From contig CACNCN010000001.1 of the NCBI GenBank assembly GCA_902618975.1, forward strand, positions 124,001 to 188,000: DNA of 64,000 nucleotides. The letters are read 5' to 3'. Positions 8,655 to 17,349 of this stretch are shown here, one piece after another (position 1 is the stretch's first letter; each line of letters begins with the position of its first letter). The notes beneath the pieces are model-generated. The model made no database searches, was not told the DNA's origin, and saw only the letters and a list, made by a program, of their open reading frames with translations. This DNA comes from an uncultured Pelagibacteraceae bacterium (lineage in GTDB: Bacteria > Pseudomonadota > Alphaproteobacteria > Pelagibacterales > Pelagibacteraceae). The translations under genes and the position numbers were made by a program.

Positions 8655-9382
8655 TAGCTTTTTTCCCAATCAAATCTCGGAAATGAATTAAATACTTTAA
8701 GAATTCCTTCAGACCATTCTTTTGAAACTTTTGAAAATTCCTCATCATCTAAATTCAAACATTTTTGAGAAGCTATTTTTAATTCATCTTTTTTGTACAC
8801 AACAAAATCGATTGGTGGACCTACAGTTAAGTCACTTTTTAAGGTAGAGTCCATTGAGATAAGTGCGCATCTTGAGGCATCTCCAATTGTAACATCTGGT
8901 GTAACAACTCTGTCCAAAATTGGTTTGCCATATTTTACCTCACCTATGACTAAGTATGGCTTACTATCAGCTGGTTTAATGTAATTTCCTTGAGGGTAAA
9001 CTAAAAATAATTCCATTGGTTTGCCTTTAATTTGGCCACCAACTATAAAAGTTGAACCTAATAAAACTGTGTCTGTATTAATCCCTTTGGGTGCTGAATG
9101 TTTTATATTCAATCTACCAACGTATGATGCAACTTGATCAAAATCTTCACATGTATTTAAATTTTTCTTACCAGACTTATCAGCTAAATCTTTTTCCATT
9201 GATTTAAAAACTGCTTGAGAAGTGCCTAAATTTCCTGATGTTACTATTATAATTGTTCTGTCACCAACGCTATGAGTAAACATTTTGGAGTAAATATTTA
9301 CATTATCAAGACCTGCATTAGTCCTCGAATCAGATGCTACTACTATCCCCTCTTTAGTCTTGATACCTATACAATATGTCAT
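8654..9382 (-). CDS. Anbu (ancestral beta subunit), proteasome-type peptidase
   Basis: 242 residues, normal for Anbu. The N-terminus MTYCIGIK exposes Thr1 after Met removal. Asp17 in ASDSRTNAG and Lys32 in IYSKMF complete the Ntn-hydrolase active site typical of proteasome beta subunits and HslV. Anbu proteins form ring-like oligomers and lie beside genes for an ATP-grasp protein, an alpha-E protein and a transglutaminase-like protein. Here only the ATP-grasp gene is adjacent (divergent, 9484). The natural substrate of Anbu is unknown. The stop overlaps the secreted protein start. Confidence 0.9.
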   Translation of the reverse strand: MTYCIGIKTKEGIVVASDSRTNAGLDNVNIYSKMFTHSVGDRTIIIVTSGNLGTSQAVFKSMEKDLADKSGKKNLNTCEDFDQVASYVGRLNIKHSAPKGINTDTVLLGSTFIVGGQIKGKPMELFLVYPQGNYIKPADSKPYLVIGEVKYGKPILDRVVTPDVTIGDASRCALISMDSTLKSDLTVGPPIDFVVYKKDELKIASQKCLNLDDEEFSKVSKEWSEGILKVFNSFPRFDWEKS

Positions 9383-9483
9383 TGTTTTTTTGATTTTTAT
9401 TACTATATATACCCTAAATCTTCATAACAGGTATAAAAAATTTGCGCTTAAAATAAAATAAAATATTTAACATAATACAAAAT

Positions 9484-10929
9484 ATGACAAGTCTTTGGAA
9501 AAATTACGACGCTAAATCATCCTATGATGAGTATTTGACCTCAGAGAAAAAACTAAGAAGAGAAGCAAAAATAATTTCAAGCATCTTAGATAGGCATGGG
9601 AAAAAAAAGCTTCAAGAAATTGATAGAAATTGTATGAGCACTATTGACTCTAGAGGTATTAATTTCAAGGTTTATTCTGCAGATAAAAAAGCTGCAGAAG
9701 AAAAAAAATGGCCATTAGATATTATTCCTAGAATAGTTTTAAAGTCAAAATGGAATAAAGTTAAAAAAGGTTTAATTCAAAGATCAAAAGCAATTAATTT
9801 ATTTATTGATGATGTTTATAACAAAAAGAAAATTTTCAAAGACAAGATTGTACCTGAAAGTATTGTTTTTAAATCAAAAAATTATTTAAAACAGTGCGAA
9901 GGTTTCAGTCCAAAAAGAAAAATTTGGTCACATATTTCAGGGATTGATTTAATTAGAAATATTAATGGTGATTTTTTAGTATTAGAAGATAACCTGCAAG
10001 TTCCGTCAGGCGTTTCTTATATGTTAGAAAATAGAATGGTAATGAGTCAAGTTTTTCCACAAATATTTACAAGATACAGGGTATCACCAATTGGACAATA
10101 CTGTAACAGACTCTATCACTGCATGGAGGACGCAATACCTTATCAAACTAAAAACCCACATATGGTTGTGCTTACTCCAGGAATATATAATTCTGCATAC
10201 TTTGAGCATTCTTTTTTAGCTCAACAAATGGGTGTAGCTCTTGTTGAAGGAAAAGATCTTTATGTTGAAAATGATAAAGTTTACATGAAAACTATTGGAG
10301 GAGGAATAAGAGTTGATTGCATCTATAGAAGATTAAATGATACTTTTCTAGATCCAAAAGCTTTTTTTAAAGGTTCTTTAATAGGTGTTCCAGGGTTATT
10401 TAAAGCATATAGAAAAGGAAATGTTGGAATATTAAATGCTCCAGGAACTGGTTTTGCTGATGATAAGCTAATATATTCTTATATGCCAGATATTATAAAA
10501 TATTATTTAGATGAGGAACCAAAATTAAAACAGGTTGAAACATTTAGATGTTTTGAAAAAATTCAAAGAGATCACGTAATTGAAAATATTGGAAAAATGG
10601 TTGTTAAACCTGCCGATGGTTCTGGTGGTTATGGTATTATGATTGGACCTAAAGCAAAAGTCCAAGAAAGAGAAGTTTTTCAAAAAAGAATTTTAGAAAA
10701 TCCTAGAAACTATATTGCCCAACCCTTGGAGGTATTATCAACTACTCCTACTTTACAAGGTGATTTATTCGAACCAAGACATCAAGACTTGAGACCATTT
10801 ATTTTATCTGGCAAAGATACATACGTTACGATGGGTGGTTTAACAAGAGTTGCTTTAAAAAAGGGTAGCACTATTGTAAATAGTTCTAGAGGCGGTGGAT
10901 CTAAAGATACTTTAGTTGTAGATATATAA
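9484..10929 (+). CDS. Circularly permuted ATP-grasp type 2 protein (DUF404/DUF407)
   Basis: 481 residues, full length for this family. Hallmarks are SHISGIDLIRNINGDFLVLED (about 158-178), NLQVPSGVSYMLENR, KPADGSGGYGI near residue 377, and the C-terminal NSSRGGGSKDTLVVDI. The family is thought to form peptide-like amide bonds using ATP, by analogy with ATP-grasp ligases. It is the usual companion of Anbu and is divergently transcribed from it across a 101-base spacer. The alpha-E and transglutaminase partners are not in the window. Confidence 0.92.
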   Translation: MTSLWKNYDAKSSYDEYLTSEKKLRREAKIISSILDRHGKKKLQEIDRNCMSTIDSRGINFKVYSADKKAAEEKKWPLDIIPRIVLKSKWNKVKKGLIQRSKAINLFIDDVYNKKKIFKDKIVPESIVFKSKNYLKQCEGFSPKRKIWSHISGIDLIRNINGDFLVLEDNLQVPSGVSYMLENRMVMSQVFPQIFTRYRVSPIGQYCNRLYHCMEDAIPYQTKNPHMVVLTPGIYNSAYFEHSFLAQQMGVALVEGKDLYVENDKVYMKTIGGGIRVDCIYRRLNDTFLDPKAFFKGSLIGVPGLFKAYRKGNVGILNAPGTGFADDKLIYSYMPDIIKYYLDEEPKLKQVETFRCFEKIQRDHVIENIGKMVVKPADGSGGYGIMIGPKAKVQEREVFQKRILENPRNYIAQPLEVLSTTPTLQGDLFEPRHQDLRPFILSGKDTYVTMGGLTRVALKKGSTIVNSSRGGGSKDTLVVDI

Positions 10930-12540
10930 TTACTCGTTCGTTTTGTATTTTGATTTATTAATTATGAATACAAATAATATTGGTAATACTAAAGTTAAAA
11001 TTGTTGTCACAATTAATAATATTCCAAGCTCAGAGTAATCTGCATTTGATTGGATCTCGTTTGTAACCTTATTTTTAACTTCTCTAGTGACTATAAAAAT
11101 TTCATTCAAATATTTTGTACCTAAAGCACTTGCAGATAAAGCAAGGTTAGTAAATGATGCAAATACGGCAAAAAAAGTAGCTTTAAGATGATTTGGTGCA
11201 TTTTTTGCAATCCATGCCAATAAAGGTATCATTGAAACCTGCCCAAGTGGTGACTCTATTGCAGTATTTATTAATGCAATAAATTTTGCATCCACTACTC
11301 CTCCTGTTAAAGAAGATGTCCAGTTATGAAGTCCGTAATACATTCCAATACTTGGTAAAAATAAGATAGCACCAGCAATTGATAAAATAACTATTATTCT
11401 AGCTATTGAGTTATTTGCCATAAAAGGTCTTAATAAGACTATTCCAGCCAAAGTTAGAATTGATGCAAGCAAAGAAAGTATAGATAGAAATTGCTCATTA
11501 AATCCTAGCTCATCAATTTCAAACCATGTTAAACCAGGACCTGGACTTGGCATTGCTCTGAACACAAAGATAATTACTGCTGTACCAACGATTGTTAGTC
11601 TTAGATGCTCGGGTAATTCTTTTATTAGCTTAAACATCAAAAATAAAATAATTACCACTGATCCAATAAAAACTATTTCTTGAGCCAAAGGTATCTTTAA
11701 TGAACCGATAATTAATGTAAAAATTACAAAAATTAGACTACCACCTAGTATCCACCAGTTAACTTTTGTCTTCTCTTCATTTTTAATATCAGAAAAGGAA
11801 AGTCCCATTGATTTAAGTTTATTATGCTTACTTTTTTTTAAGTAAGTTGCTAAAAAAACTCCTGCAACTGATACAATTGGTATAACTAAAGCGTAGATAT
11901 ATATAGAGCCATACAACGTTATTTTTTCATTTTCATTCAATTGGTCAGCATCACTGAATAATATTACATTTATTAGTGCTACTAAAACTGTTCCACCTAT
12001 TATTGCGAATCTGCCAAGAGTCTGCATTGTAGTATGCATTACTTTTATTTCTTCTTTATTATAAGCCTGTCCTTCATCATCAATTAATGGCACTGCCTCC
12101 ACTGTCATTGCATCTGCAACAACATCTTGAACAACATATCCAACTGGAGCTAATAAAACACTGACTACAAACCATGTCTCAATAGATAGGTAATTTGACA
12201 TAACTTCAGTATGAATAATTAAACCGTACATGATCATTAAACTTATTGATAATAAGGCTGCACCGAAAAAGACCATGTAATTTTTTTTATTCCAAATTAA
12301 ATCGACTAGGTGCCCTAAAGGCATTTTTAAAGCCCAGGGAATGCCTGCCCAAAATCCTAATCCAGCAAGAAATGCTGCCGATAAATTTAAATAATCTTTG
12401 ACAAAGAAAGTGCCAACTATACCAGTAAGTCCTGAAATACCTGCTGCTAAATAAATCATAAGCGGCGGTAAATAAGACCACTTAAATTGTCTTCCTAAAT
12501 CTAAAAATGTTTTATCAAAAAAATTTATTATTTTATTCAT
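10930..12540 (-). CDS. MFS transporter of the folate/biopterin (BT1-like) type
   Basis: 536 residues with about 12-14 membrane helices. The N-terminal half has the BT1-like pattern GFWAGIPWALKMPLGHLVDL (residues about 62-81) and YVVQDVVADAMTVEAVP (about 135-151). A charged cytoplasmic loop (about 230-255) separates the halves. BT1 proteins import pteridines or folates in protists and cyanobacteria, but bacterial members are mostly uncharacterised, so the substrate is open. It is convergent with the ATP-grasp gene, with no spacer, and divergent from the glucosylglycerate cassette, so it could instead serve solute transport. Confidence 0.75.
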   Translation of the reverse strand: MNKIINFFDKTFLDLGRQFKWSYLPPLMIYLAAGISGLTGIVGTFFVKDYLNLSAAFLAGLGFWAGIPWALKMPLGHLVDLIWNKKNYMVFFGAALLSISLMIMYGLIIHTEVMSNYLSIETWFVVSVLLAPVGYVVQDVVADAMTVEAVPLIDDEGQAYNKEEIKVMHTTMQTLGRFAIIGGTVLVALINVILFSDADQLNENEKITLYGSIYIYALVIPIVSVAGVFLATYLKKSKHNKLKSMGLSFSDIKNEEKTKVNWWILGGSLIFVIFTLIIGSLKIPLAQEIVFIGSVVIILFLMFKLIKELPEHLRLTIVGTAVIIFVFRAMPSPGPGLTWFEIDELGFNEQFLSILSLLASILTLAGIVLLRPFMANNSIARIIVILSIAGAILFLPSIGMYYGLHNWTSSLTGGVVDAKFIALINTAIESPLGQVSMIPLLAWIAKNAPNHLKATFFAVFASFTNLALSASALGTKYLNEIFIVTREVKNKVTNEIQSNADYSELGILLIVTTILTLVLPILFVFIINKSKYKTNE

Positions 12541-12593
12541 TATTTAAGATATAAATTAATTTTTTATTATAATAGTTTGTGTAAAATTTATAA

Positions 12594-13403
12594 ATGAAAT
12601 TTAATTCTAAAATTTTGATATTTACCGACTTAGATGGATCATTATTAAATAGAGAAAGCTTCGATTTCACTCCAATAAAAAATTTTTTAAAAGAATTATT
12701 AAATAATGATATTTTTATTATCCCTAATTCGAGTAAAACAGCGAAGGAAATAATGAATTTTAACGAGGAGCTTGGAGAAAAATTACCTTACATATCTGAA
12801 AATGGATCTGCGATACACGATTTAAACTTAATTAATACCAATTTTCCAGAAAAAATAACTTTAAGTAGAGAAACTAATGAAATCATGGATATTTTTAAGA
12901 AAAAAATTCCAAGCAGTTTGAGATCAAAGTGTACATTTTTAAACGATGTAGATAAAAAAAAACAACAAGAAATATTGGGTTTGCCTATTAAAAAAATTAA
13001 ATACGCGGTAAATCGAGATTATACTTTACCCTTTATATTTAATGGCAACAAAAATCATAAAGAAAATCTAAATAAGTTTGTGAAAGGAAGCGGTCTTACA
13101 TTGCAAGAAGGAGGTAGAGTTATTAATTTGTGTGATAATGTAAGTAAGTCACAAGCCATGAAAAATGTAATTAAAGTATTTAAAAAAGTGAATAACGAAA
13201 ATTTGGTTACTATAGGCGTTGGTGATAACTTCAATGACCTAGAAATGTTAAGAAATAGCGATTTTCCCTGTCTAGTATTCAATGACAAATTTACTTTGGA
13301 AAAAATTAATATTAATAATTGTATAGTTTCAAAAAAACCAGCGCCAGAAGGTTGGGAGGAAATAGTAAAAATGGCACTAGATAAAATAAAGCAAACAGAC
13401 TAA
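12594..13403 (+). CDS. HAD-family mannosyl/glucosyl-3-phosphoglycerate phosphatase
   Basis: 269 residues of the HAD-IIB (YedP/MPGP) type: nucleophile motif FTDLDGSLLNRE at residues 10-21, ISENGSAIHDL near residue 64, and the acidic motif GVGDNFNDLEML near residue 205. It would remove phosphate from glucosyl-3-phosphoglycerate, giving glucosylglycerate. It is first of three genes; the synthase starts 8 bases after its stop. Glucosyl rather than mannosyl is inferred from the neighbouring synthase and phosphorylase. Confidence 0.87.
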   Translation: MKFNSKILIFTDLDGSLLNRESFDFTPIKNFLKELLNNDIFIIPNSSKTAKEIMNFNEELGEKLPYISENGSAIHDLNLINTNFPEKITLSRETNEIMDIFKKKIPSSLRSKCTFLNDVDKKKQQEILGLPIKKIKYAVNRDYTLPFIFNGNKNHKENLNKFVKGSGLTLQEGGRVINLCDNVSKSQAMKNVIKVFKKVNNENLVTIGVGDNFNDLEMLRNSDFPCLVFNDKFTLEKININNCIVSKKPAPEGWEEIVKMALDKIKQTD

Positions 13404-13411
13404 AATTTAAT

Positions 13412-14632
13412 ATGAGTGACTTTTCTCAAAACGGTATTATTTCAACTTTACATGATTTTGGCACTAAATCCGTCGTTGATATTGAAAAAGAATTAAAAAA
13501 ATTTTCCAAAGAAAGAAAAATGGAACTTATTTTACCAAGTCTTTATTCAGAGTTGGAGGGTGATGCTTTACCAAAAATTGTTAATGAGATTAGTAAAACA
13601 AATTATTTAAATCACATTATAATTGGTCTTGATAGGGCAAATAAATCACAAGCAAAAAAAGCTTGGAAATTTTTTAAAAAAATTAAAACTCCATTTACTA
13701 TTTTATGGAACGATGGACCTAAACTCAAAAAGTTAAACGACGAATTAAAGAAAAATGATTTAGCTCCCAATGAATACGGCAAAGGTAGAAATGTTTGGTA
13801 TTGTCTTGGTATGTGTATTGCAAGAGATGAGGCTAGATCTGTTGCTCTTCACGACTGTGATATTAAAACTTACGATAGAAGAATGCTTGCAAAACTTTTT
13901 TATCCTGTTGTAAATCCATTGTTTAACTTCGAGTTTTGTAAGGGATATTATCCAAGAGTTGCACATAATAAAATGGGTGGACGAGTTGCTAGATTGCTTG
14001 TTTTTCCACTTATCACAGCTTTAGAAAAAACTATTGGAAAAAGCGATTACTTGGAATTTATGAAATCTTTTAAGTATCCTTTAGCAGGAGAGTTTTCCTT
14101 TAGAAGAAACGTATTACCAGAATTAAGAATTTCTTCTGATTGGGGCATAGAAGTTGGTGTTTTATCTGAGATGCAAAGAAATTTCTCTCCTCATAATATA
14201 TGCCAAGTCGATTTAGCTGATAGTTATGATCACAAGCATCAAGAATTATCTATTAGTGATGAAACAAAAGGTCTGTCCAGGATGTCTATCGATATTATAA
14301 AAACAATAATCAGAAAATTAGCAACTCAAGGTAATTCTTTTAGTACTGAAACTTTTAGATCCCTAAAGGCTACATACTATAGGTCAGCGCTAGACTTAAT
14401 AGATATTTATAGAAGCGATGCCCAAATGAATGGTTTAAAATTTGATTCACATAATGAGGAGAAAGCTGTAGAACTTTTTGCTCTTAATATAATGAAGGCA
14501 GGAGAGCATTTTTTCAAAAATCCGATGAGTACACCATTTATACCTACATGGAGTAGAGTTAAAAGTGCCATTCCTGATTTTTTAACTAGATTAAAAAAAG
14601 CTGTTGAAGAGGATAACAAGAATTATTCTTAA
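13412..14632 (+). CDS. gpgS: Glucosyl-3-phosphoglycerate synthase
   Basis: 406 residues. A GT-A glycosyltransferase with the DxD-type metal motif in SVALHDCDIKTYDRR (about residues 144-158) and conserved PLAGEFSFRRNVLPELRISSDWGIEVGVL (acceptor and catalytic region, split here as PLAGEFSFRR and SSDWGIEVG). It transfers glucose from a nucleotide sugar to 3-phosphoglycerate, the first step of glucosylglycerate synthesis. Its length matches non-mycobacterial GpgS. It abuts the phosphorylase gene directly (TAA then ATG). Confidence 0.87.
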   Translation: MSDFSQNGIISTLHDFGTKSVVDIEKELKKFSKERKMELILPSLYSELEGDALPKIVNEISKTNYLNHIIIGLDRANKSQAKKAWKFFKKIKTPFTILWNDGPKLKKLNDELKKNDLAPNEYGKGRNVWYCLGMCIARDEARSVALHDCDIKTYDRRMLAKLFYPVVNPLFNFEFCKGYYPRVAHNKMGGRVARLLVFPLITALEKTIGKSDYLEFMKSFKYPLAGEFSFRRNVLPELRISSDWGIEVGVLSEMQRNFSPHNICQVDLADSYDHKHQELSISDETKGLSRMSIDIIKTIIRKLATQGNSFSTETFRSLKATYYRSALDLIDIYRSDAQMNGLKFDSHNEEKAVELFALNIMKAGEHFFKNPMSTPFIPTWSRVKSAIPDFLTRLKKAVEEDNKNYS

Positions 14633-16336
14633 ATGTTATCAAATTCAAAAAAAAAAGCCTTAAGGGTTAAATTTAAAAAAATTTATAAAAATTCTTCAAA
14701 CGAATTTGTAGGAGAAATAATCGATCTTATAAACAATTTTAATAAAAAGAATAAAAAGTCATCTATAAATATTTCTCAAAATACCGCTTTAGTTATTAGT
14801 TATGGCGACAGCATTATGGATGTCAGAAAAAAATCCCTTAAAGTTTTCAGGTCATTTTTCAACAAACATTTAAGCAATTACTTTAATTCAGTACACTTTC
14901 TTCCTTTTTATCCCTCTAGTAGCGACAGTGGTTTTGCAGTTAAAGACCATTACAAAATTGAACCAAGACTTGGCAATTGGTCAGATATAAGAAATTTTTC
15001 AAAAAAAACAACAGTAATGGCTGACCTAGTAATAAATCACGCATCATCTCGAGGACTGTGGTTTGCAAATTTTTTAAAAGATAAGTCTCCTGGCAAGAAT
15101 TACTTCTTTACAGTAAATAATAAATTTAATGTTTCAAAAGTAATAAGACCAAGAGAACACAGATTATTAAAGAAAATTAAGCTATTTAATAAAAATCAAT
15201 ATTTATGGAGGACTTTTAGTCCAGATCAAATAGACTTAAATTTTAAAAATCCAAAAGTTTTAATGAGATTTTTAAAAATAATAATTAATTCTCTTAACCA
15301 TGGAGTTCGTATATTTAGACTAGATGCTATCGCTTACTTATGGAAAGAAAATGGTACGAAATGCATAAATCATACTAATACTCATAATATAATAAAATTT
15401 ATAAGATTTTTTAGTGAACAATTAAATACTGAAAGCGTAATAATAACAGAGACAAATCTTCCTGAAAAAGAAAATCTTAGCTACTTTGGAAATCAGGATG
15501 AGTCTAATTGGATTTATAATTTTTCACTGCCTCCTTTAATTGTTTACAGTCTTCTATTTGAGGACAGTAGTAAAATAACCCAATGGAGTAAAAAATTAAA
15601 AAAGACAAATAATAAAAATAATTACTTAAACTTTATAGCTTCTCATGATGGAATTGGAATGAGGCCAATTGAAGGTTTGATTAACAATATGCAGCTTAAA
15701 AAACTGTTTACTAGATTAAAAAAAAATGGTGGAGAATTTTCATTTAGAAAAGTTCAAGGAAAAGGCAAAAAGGTCTATGAGGCAAACATAACTTTATTTA
15801 ATGCATTCGAAAAATCTGACTTTGATAAAAAAGGTAAGTATTTTCTAGAAAGATTTATATCTGCACATGCGATTATGCTAGCTTTTGAGGGAATACCTGC
15901 AGTTTATTTTAATTCTATGTTTGGAACTTCAAATGATAATAGCAAATATATAATATCTGGTAATAAGAGAGACCTTAATAGATATCGTTGGAATAAAGTA
16001 AGATTAGAAAAATTATTAAAAAATAAAAATTCTAAACAAACAATTTACTATAAGAACATGATTAATCTTCTAAAAGTGAGAAATAAACAAAAAGCGTTTC
16101 ATCCTGATGCAACACAAAATACTCTTAAACTTGGGTCAAAAGTTTTTGCAATAAAAAGACTTAGTATTGATAAAAAACAGTCAATTACTTGTTTAACAAA
16201 TGTTACCTCTGAAAAACAATTTGTTAACTTAAATTTAAATAAAGATAAATTTAGAAATATATTGCAGGATAAATTAATATTTGTGAATAAAAAACTTGAA
16301 TTAAAGCCATTTCAGACCGTTTGGATTTCAAATTAA
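14633..16336 (+). CDS. GH13_18 sugar phosphorylase, probable glucosylglycerate phosphorylase
   Basis: 567 residues. All four GH13 regions are visible: ADLVINHASSRGLWF, VRIFRLDAIAYLW with the nucleophile Asp, VIITETNLP with the acid/base Glu, and FIASHDGIGMRP. Subfamily 18 holds sucrose, glucosylglycerol and glucosylglycerate phosphorylases. Its position directly after gpgS makes glucosylglycerate the best substrate guess: reversible phosphorolysis to glucose-1-phosphate and glycerate. Sucrose phosphorylase remains possible, since neighbourhood and not active-site residues drives this call. Confidence 0.82.
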   Translation: MLSNSKKKALRVKFKKIYKNSSNEFVGEIIDLINNFNKKNKKSSINISQNTALVISYGDSIMDVRKKSLKVFRSFFNKHLSNYFNSVHFLPFYPSSSDSGFAVKDHYKIEPRLGNWSDIRNFSKKTTVMADLVINHASSRGLWFANFLKDKSPGKNYFFTVNNKFNVSKVIRPREHRLLKKIKLFNKNQYLWRTFSPDQIDLNFKNPKVLMRFLKIIINSLNHGVRIFRLDAIAYLWKENGTKCINHTNTHNIIKFIRFFSEQLNTESVIITETNLPEKENLSYFGNQDESNWIYNFSLPPLIVYSLLFEDSSKITQWSKKLKKTNNKNNYLNFIASHDGIGMRPIEGLINNMQLKKLFTRLKKNGGEFSFRKVQGKGKKVYEANITLFNAFEKSDFDKKGKYFLERFISAHAIMLAFEGIPAVYFNSMFGTSNDNSKYIISGNKRDLNRYRWNKVRLEKLLKNKNSKQTIYYKNMINLLKVRNKQKAFHPDATQNTLKLGSKVFAIKRLSIDKKQSITCLTNVTSEKQFVNLNLNKDKFRNILQDKLIFVNKKLELKPFQTVWISN

Positions 16337-16340
16337 TCAT

Positions 16341-16367
16341 TTGAATACTCTTTAAATAAAATATAGA
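16341..16367 (+). promoter_or_regulatory. Candidate promoter of the GC-rich RNA-like block
   Basis: TTGAAT at 16341-16346 and TATAGA at 16362-16367 are separated by 15 bases; an alternative -10, TAGATT, at 16364 gives the standard 17. They lie just after the phosphorylase stop and before the GC-rich block, predicting transcription from about 16375. Confidence 0.4.
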
Positions 16368-16374
16368 TTCTAGT

Positions 16375-16700
16375 TACCATATCTCATGGTGAAAAAGAGG
16401 CCGATATCGCATCGGTTAAAAGCGAGTTTTGGAAAAACAAACAAAGGAGTGTGTATGAAAAGAATGCACAGAATACTTAGTTCGTTTAGCCGAGGCTCAA
16501 AGAACGCTAGGCTAAATCAACTAATGTTTCGGAACGTAAAGACTGTAGAAACAAATGCTAATGGCACGAGTGGATACATGGTGAAATCTGGAAAAAATTC
16601 TGGAAAAATTTTGGGACATATAAGGAAAGCGTCTAAAAATATATAAGTTCATCGGGGTATGGGGCACCTGGCAACAGAACGCCCCTACTCATTTGTTAAT
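16375..16700 (+). ncRNA. Unassigned structured RNA candidate (alternatively an atypical small basic protein)
   Basis: By my count about 39% G+C over 16381-16680, far above the flanking coding sequence. Hairpins include ACCAT/ATGGT (16376-16388), CCGAT/ATCGG (16401-16415), GTGTAT/ATGCAC, TTTAGCC/GGCTAAA (16486-16516) and GGGGC/GCCCC (16661-16685, 15-base loop). It holds an 86-codon frame (16386-16646) rich in codons rare here (AGG, CGG, CCG, TCG, GCG), with an inner AGGAG before the ATG at 16455. I tried to fit tmRNA (no T-arm), RNase P (no GGAAAGTCC) and SRP RNA; none fits. The strand follows from the promoter and is uncertain. From here to 16768 nothing else is seen. Confidence 0.4.
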
Positions 16701-16768
16701 TTAGTTTGCAGTATCAACGTTAATTTAAAAATACAACTGAGCTATACGTCCTGTGTACGGTATAAAAA

Positions 16769-17344
16769 TTAATCTTTGTATAAAATTGTTTCTACAGTTT
16801 GATTTAGTTCACACATAGTACTTAGCTTGCATTTTTTAGGATCAGTAAAACCTGCGTTAGCTCCACATGCAAAATATGATCCACCTTCTCTCAAAACTCC
16901 TCCTCTATTTGGTGTATCTAACGCTGCTTTAGCTTGGCTTTGGCCAAAACTTCCTAGCAAAGGATTTCTATATCCCATTCCATAAAAATGATCATGAACA
17001 GTTGACTCTTGTCCTTGAAAATTTGAATTACAATGTGTTGGTATAGATCTATTTTTATTCATATTTGAAACTATGTCAGTATCATTGTTGAGATAAGCAT
17101 TAGATGGTAGCCAATGCAGATAACAATATCCTCCATTAAATTGTATGTCTGGGGTATTTTGAAGTTGTGCATTTGTCCATTTACGTAAAATTTCACTTTT
17201 GAAAAATTTAGCATTTTGCTTGCATAGGGTTTTTTTAGCACCTGCTGTATACCCACTATAAGCAACCACTCCTACAGCAGCTAAAATTCCAATGATTGCT
17301 ACTACGACTAAAAGTTCTATTAGGGTGAAACCATTTCGCTTCAT
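16769..17344 (-). CDS. Type IV pilin-like protein (copy 3 of the tandem array)
   Basis: 191 residues from the preferred start at 17344 (MKRNG/FTLIELL); an in-frame ATG at 17359 would add 5 residues and overlap the previous gene. The short basic leader ends in Gly before Phe, the prepilin peptidase site, followed by the helix LLVVVAIIGILAAVGVVAY with Glu5 present. The C-terminal domain has several Cys (CKQNAK, GYCYLHW, THCNSN, FACGAN, KKCKLSTMC). It would be exported and assembled into a pilus or pseudopilus. The ATG follows the preceding stop by 5 bases. Confidence 0.88.
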   Translation of the reverse strand: MKRNGFTLIELLVVVAIIGILAAVGVVAYSGYTAGAKKTLCKQNAKFFKSEILRKWTNAQLQNTPDIQFNGGYCYLHWLPSNAYLNNDTDIVSNMNKNRSIPTHCNSNFQGQESTVHDHFYGMGYRNPLLGSFGQSQAKAALDTPNRGGVLREGGSYFACGANAGFTDPKKCKLSTMCELNQTVETILYKD

Positions 17345-17349
17345 AAAAA

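Noticed and set aside
16386..16646. 86-codon reading frame as a protein gene.
   Set aside because: Codon choice and base composition differ sharply from every neighbour, and no known protein resembles it. Kept only as an alternative reading of the RNA candidate; the inner ATG at 16455 with AGGAG means it is not fully excluded.
16731..16755. A tRNA-like 5' piece on the reverse strand (GGACGTATAGCTCAGTTGT) near the RNA-like block.
   Set aside because: The D-stem partner, anticodon arm, T-arm and 3' acceptor strand are all missing, so it is not a tRNA; at most a remnant or chance match.
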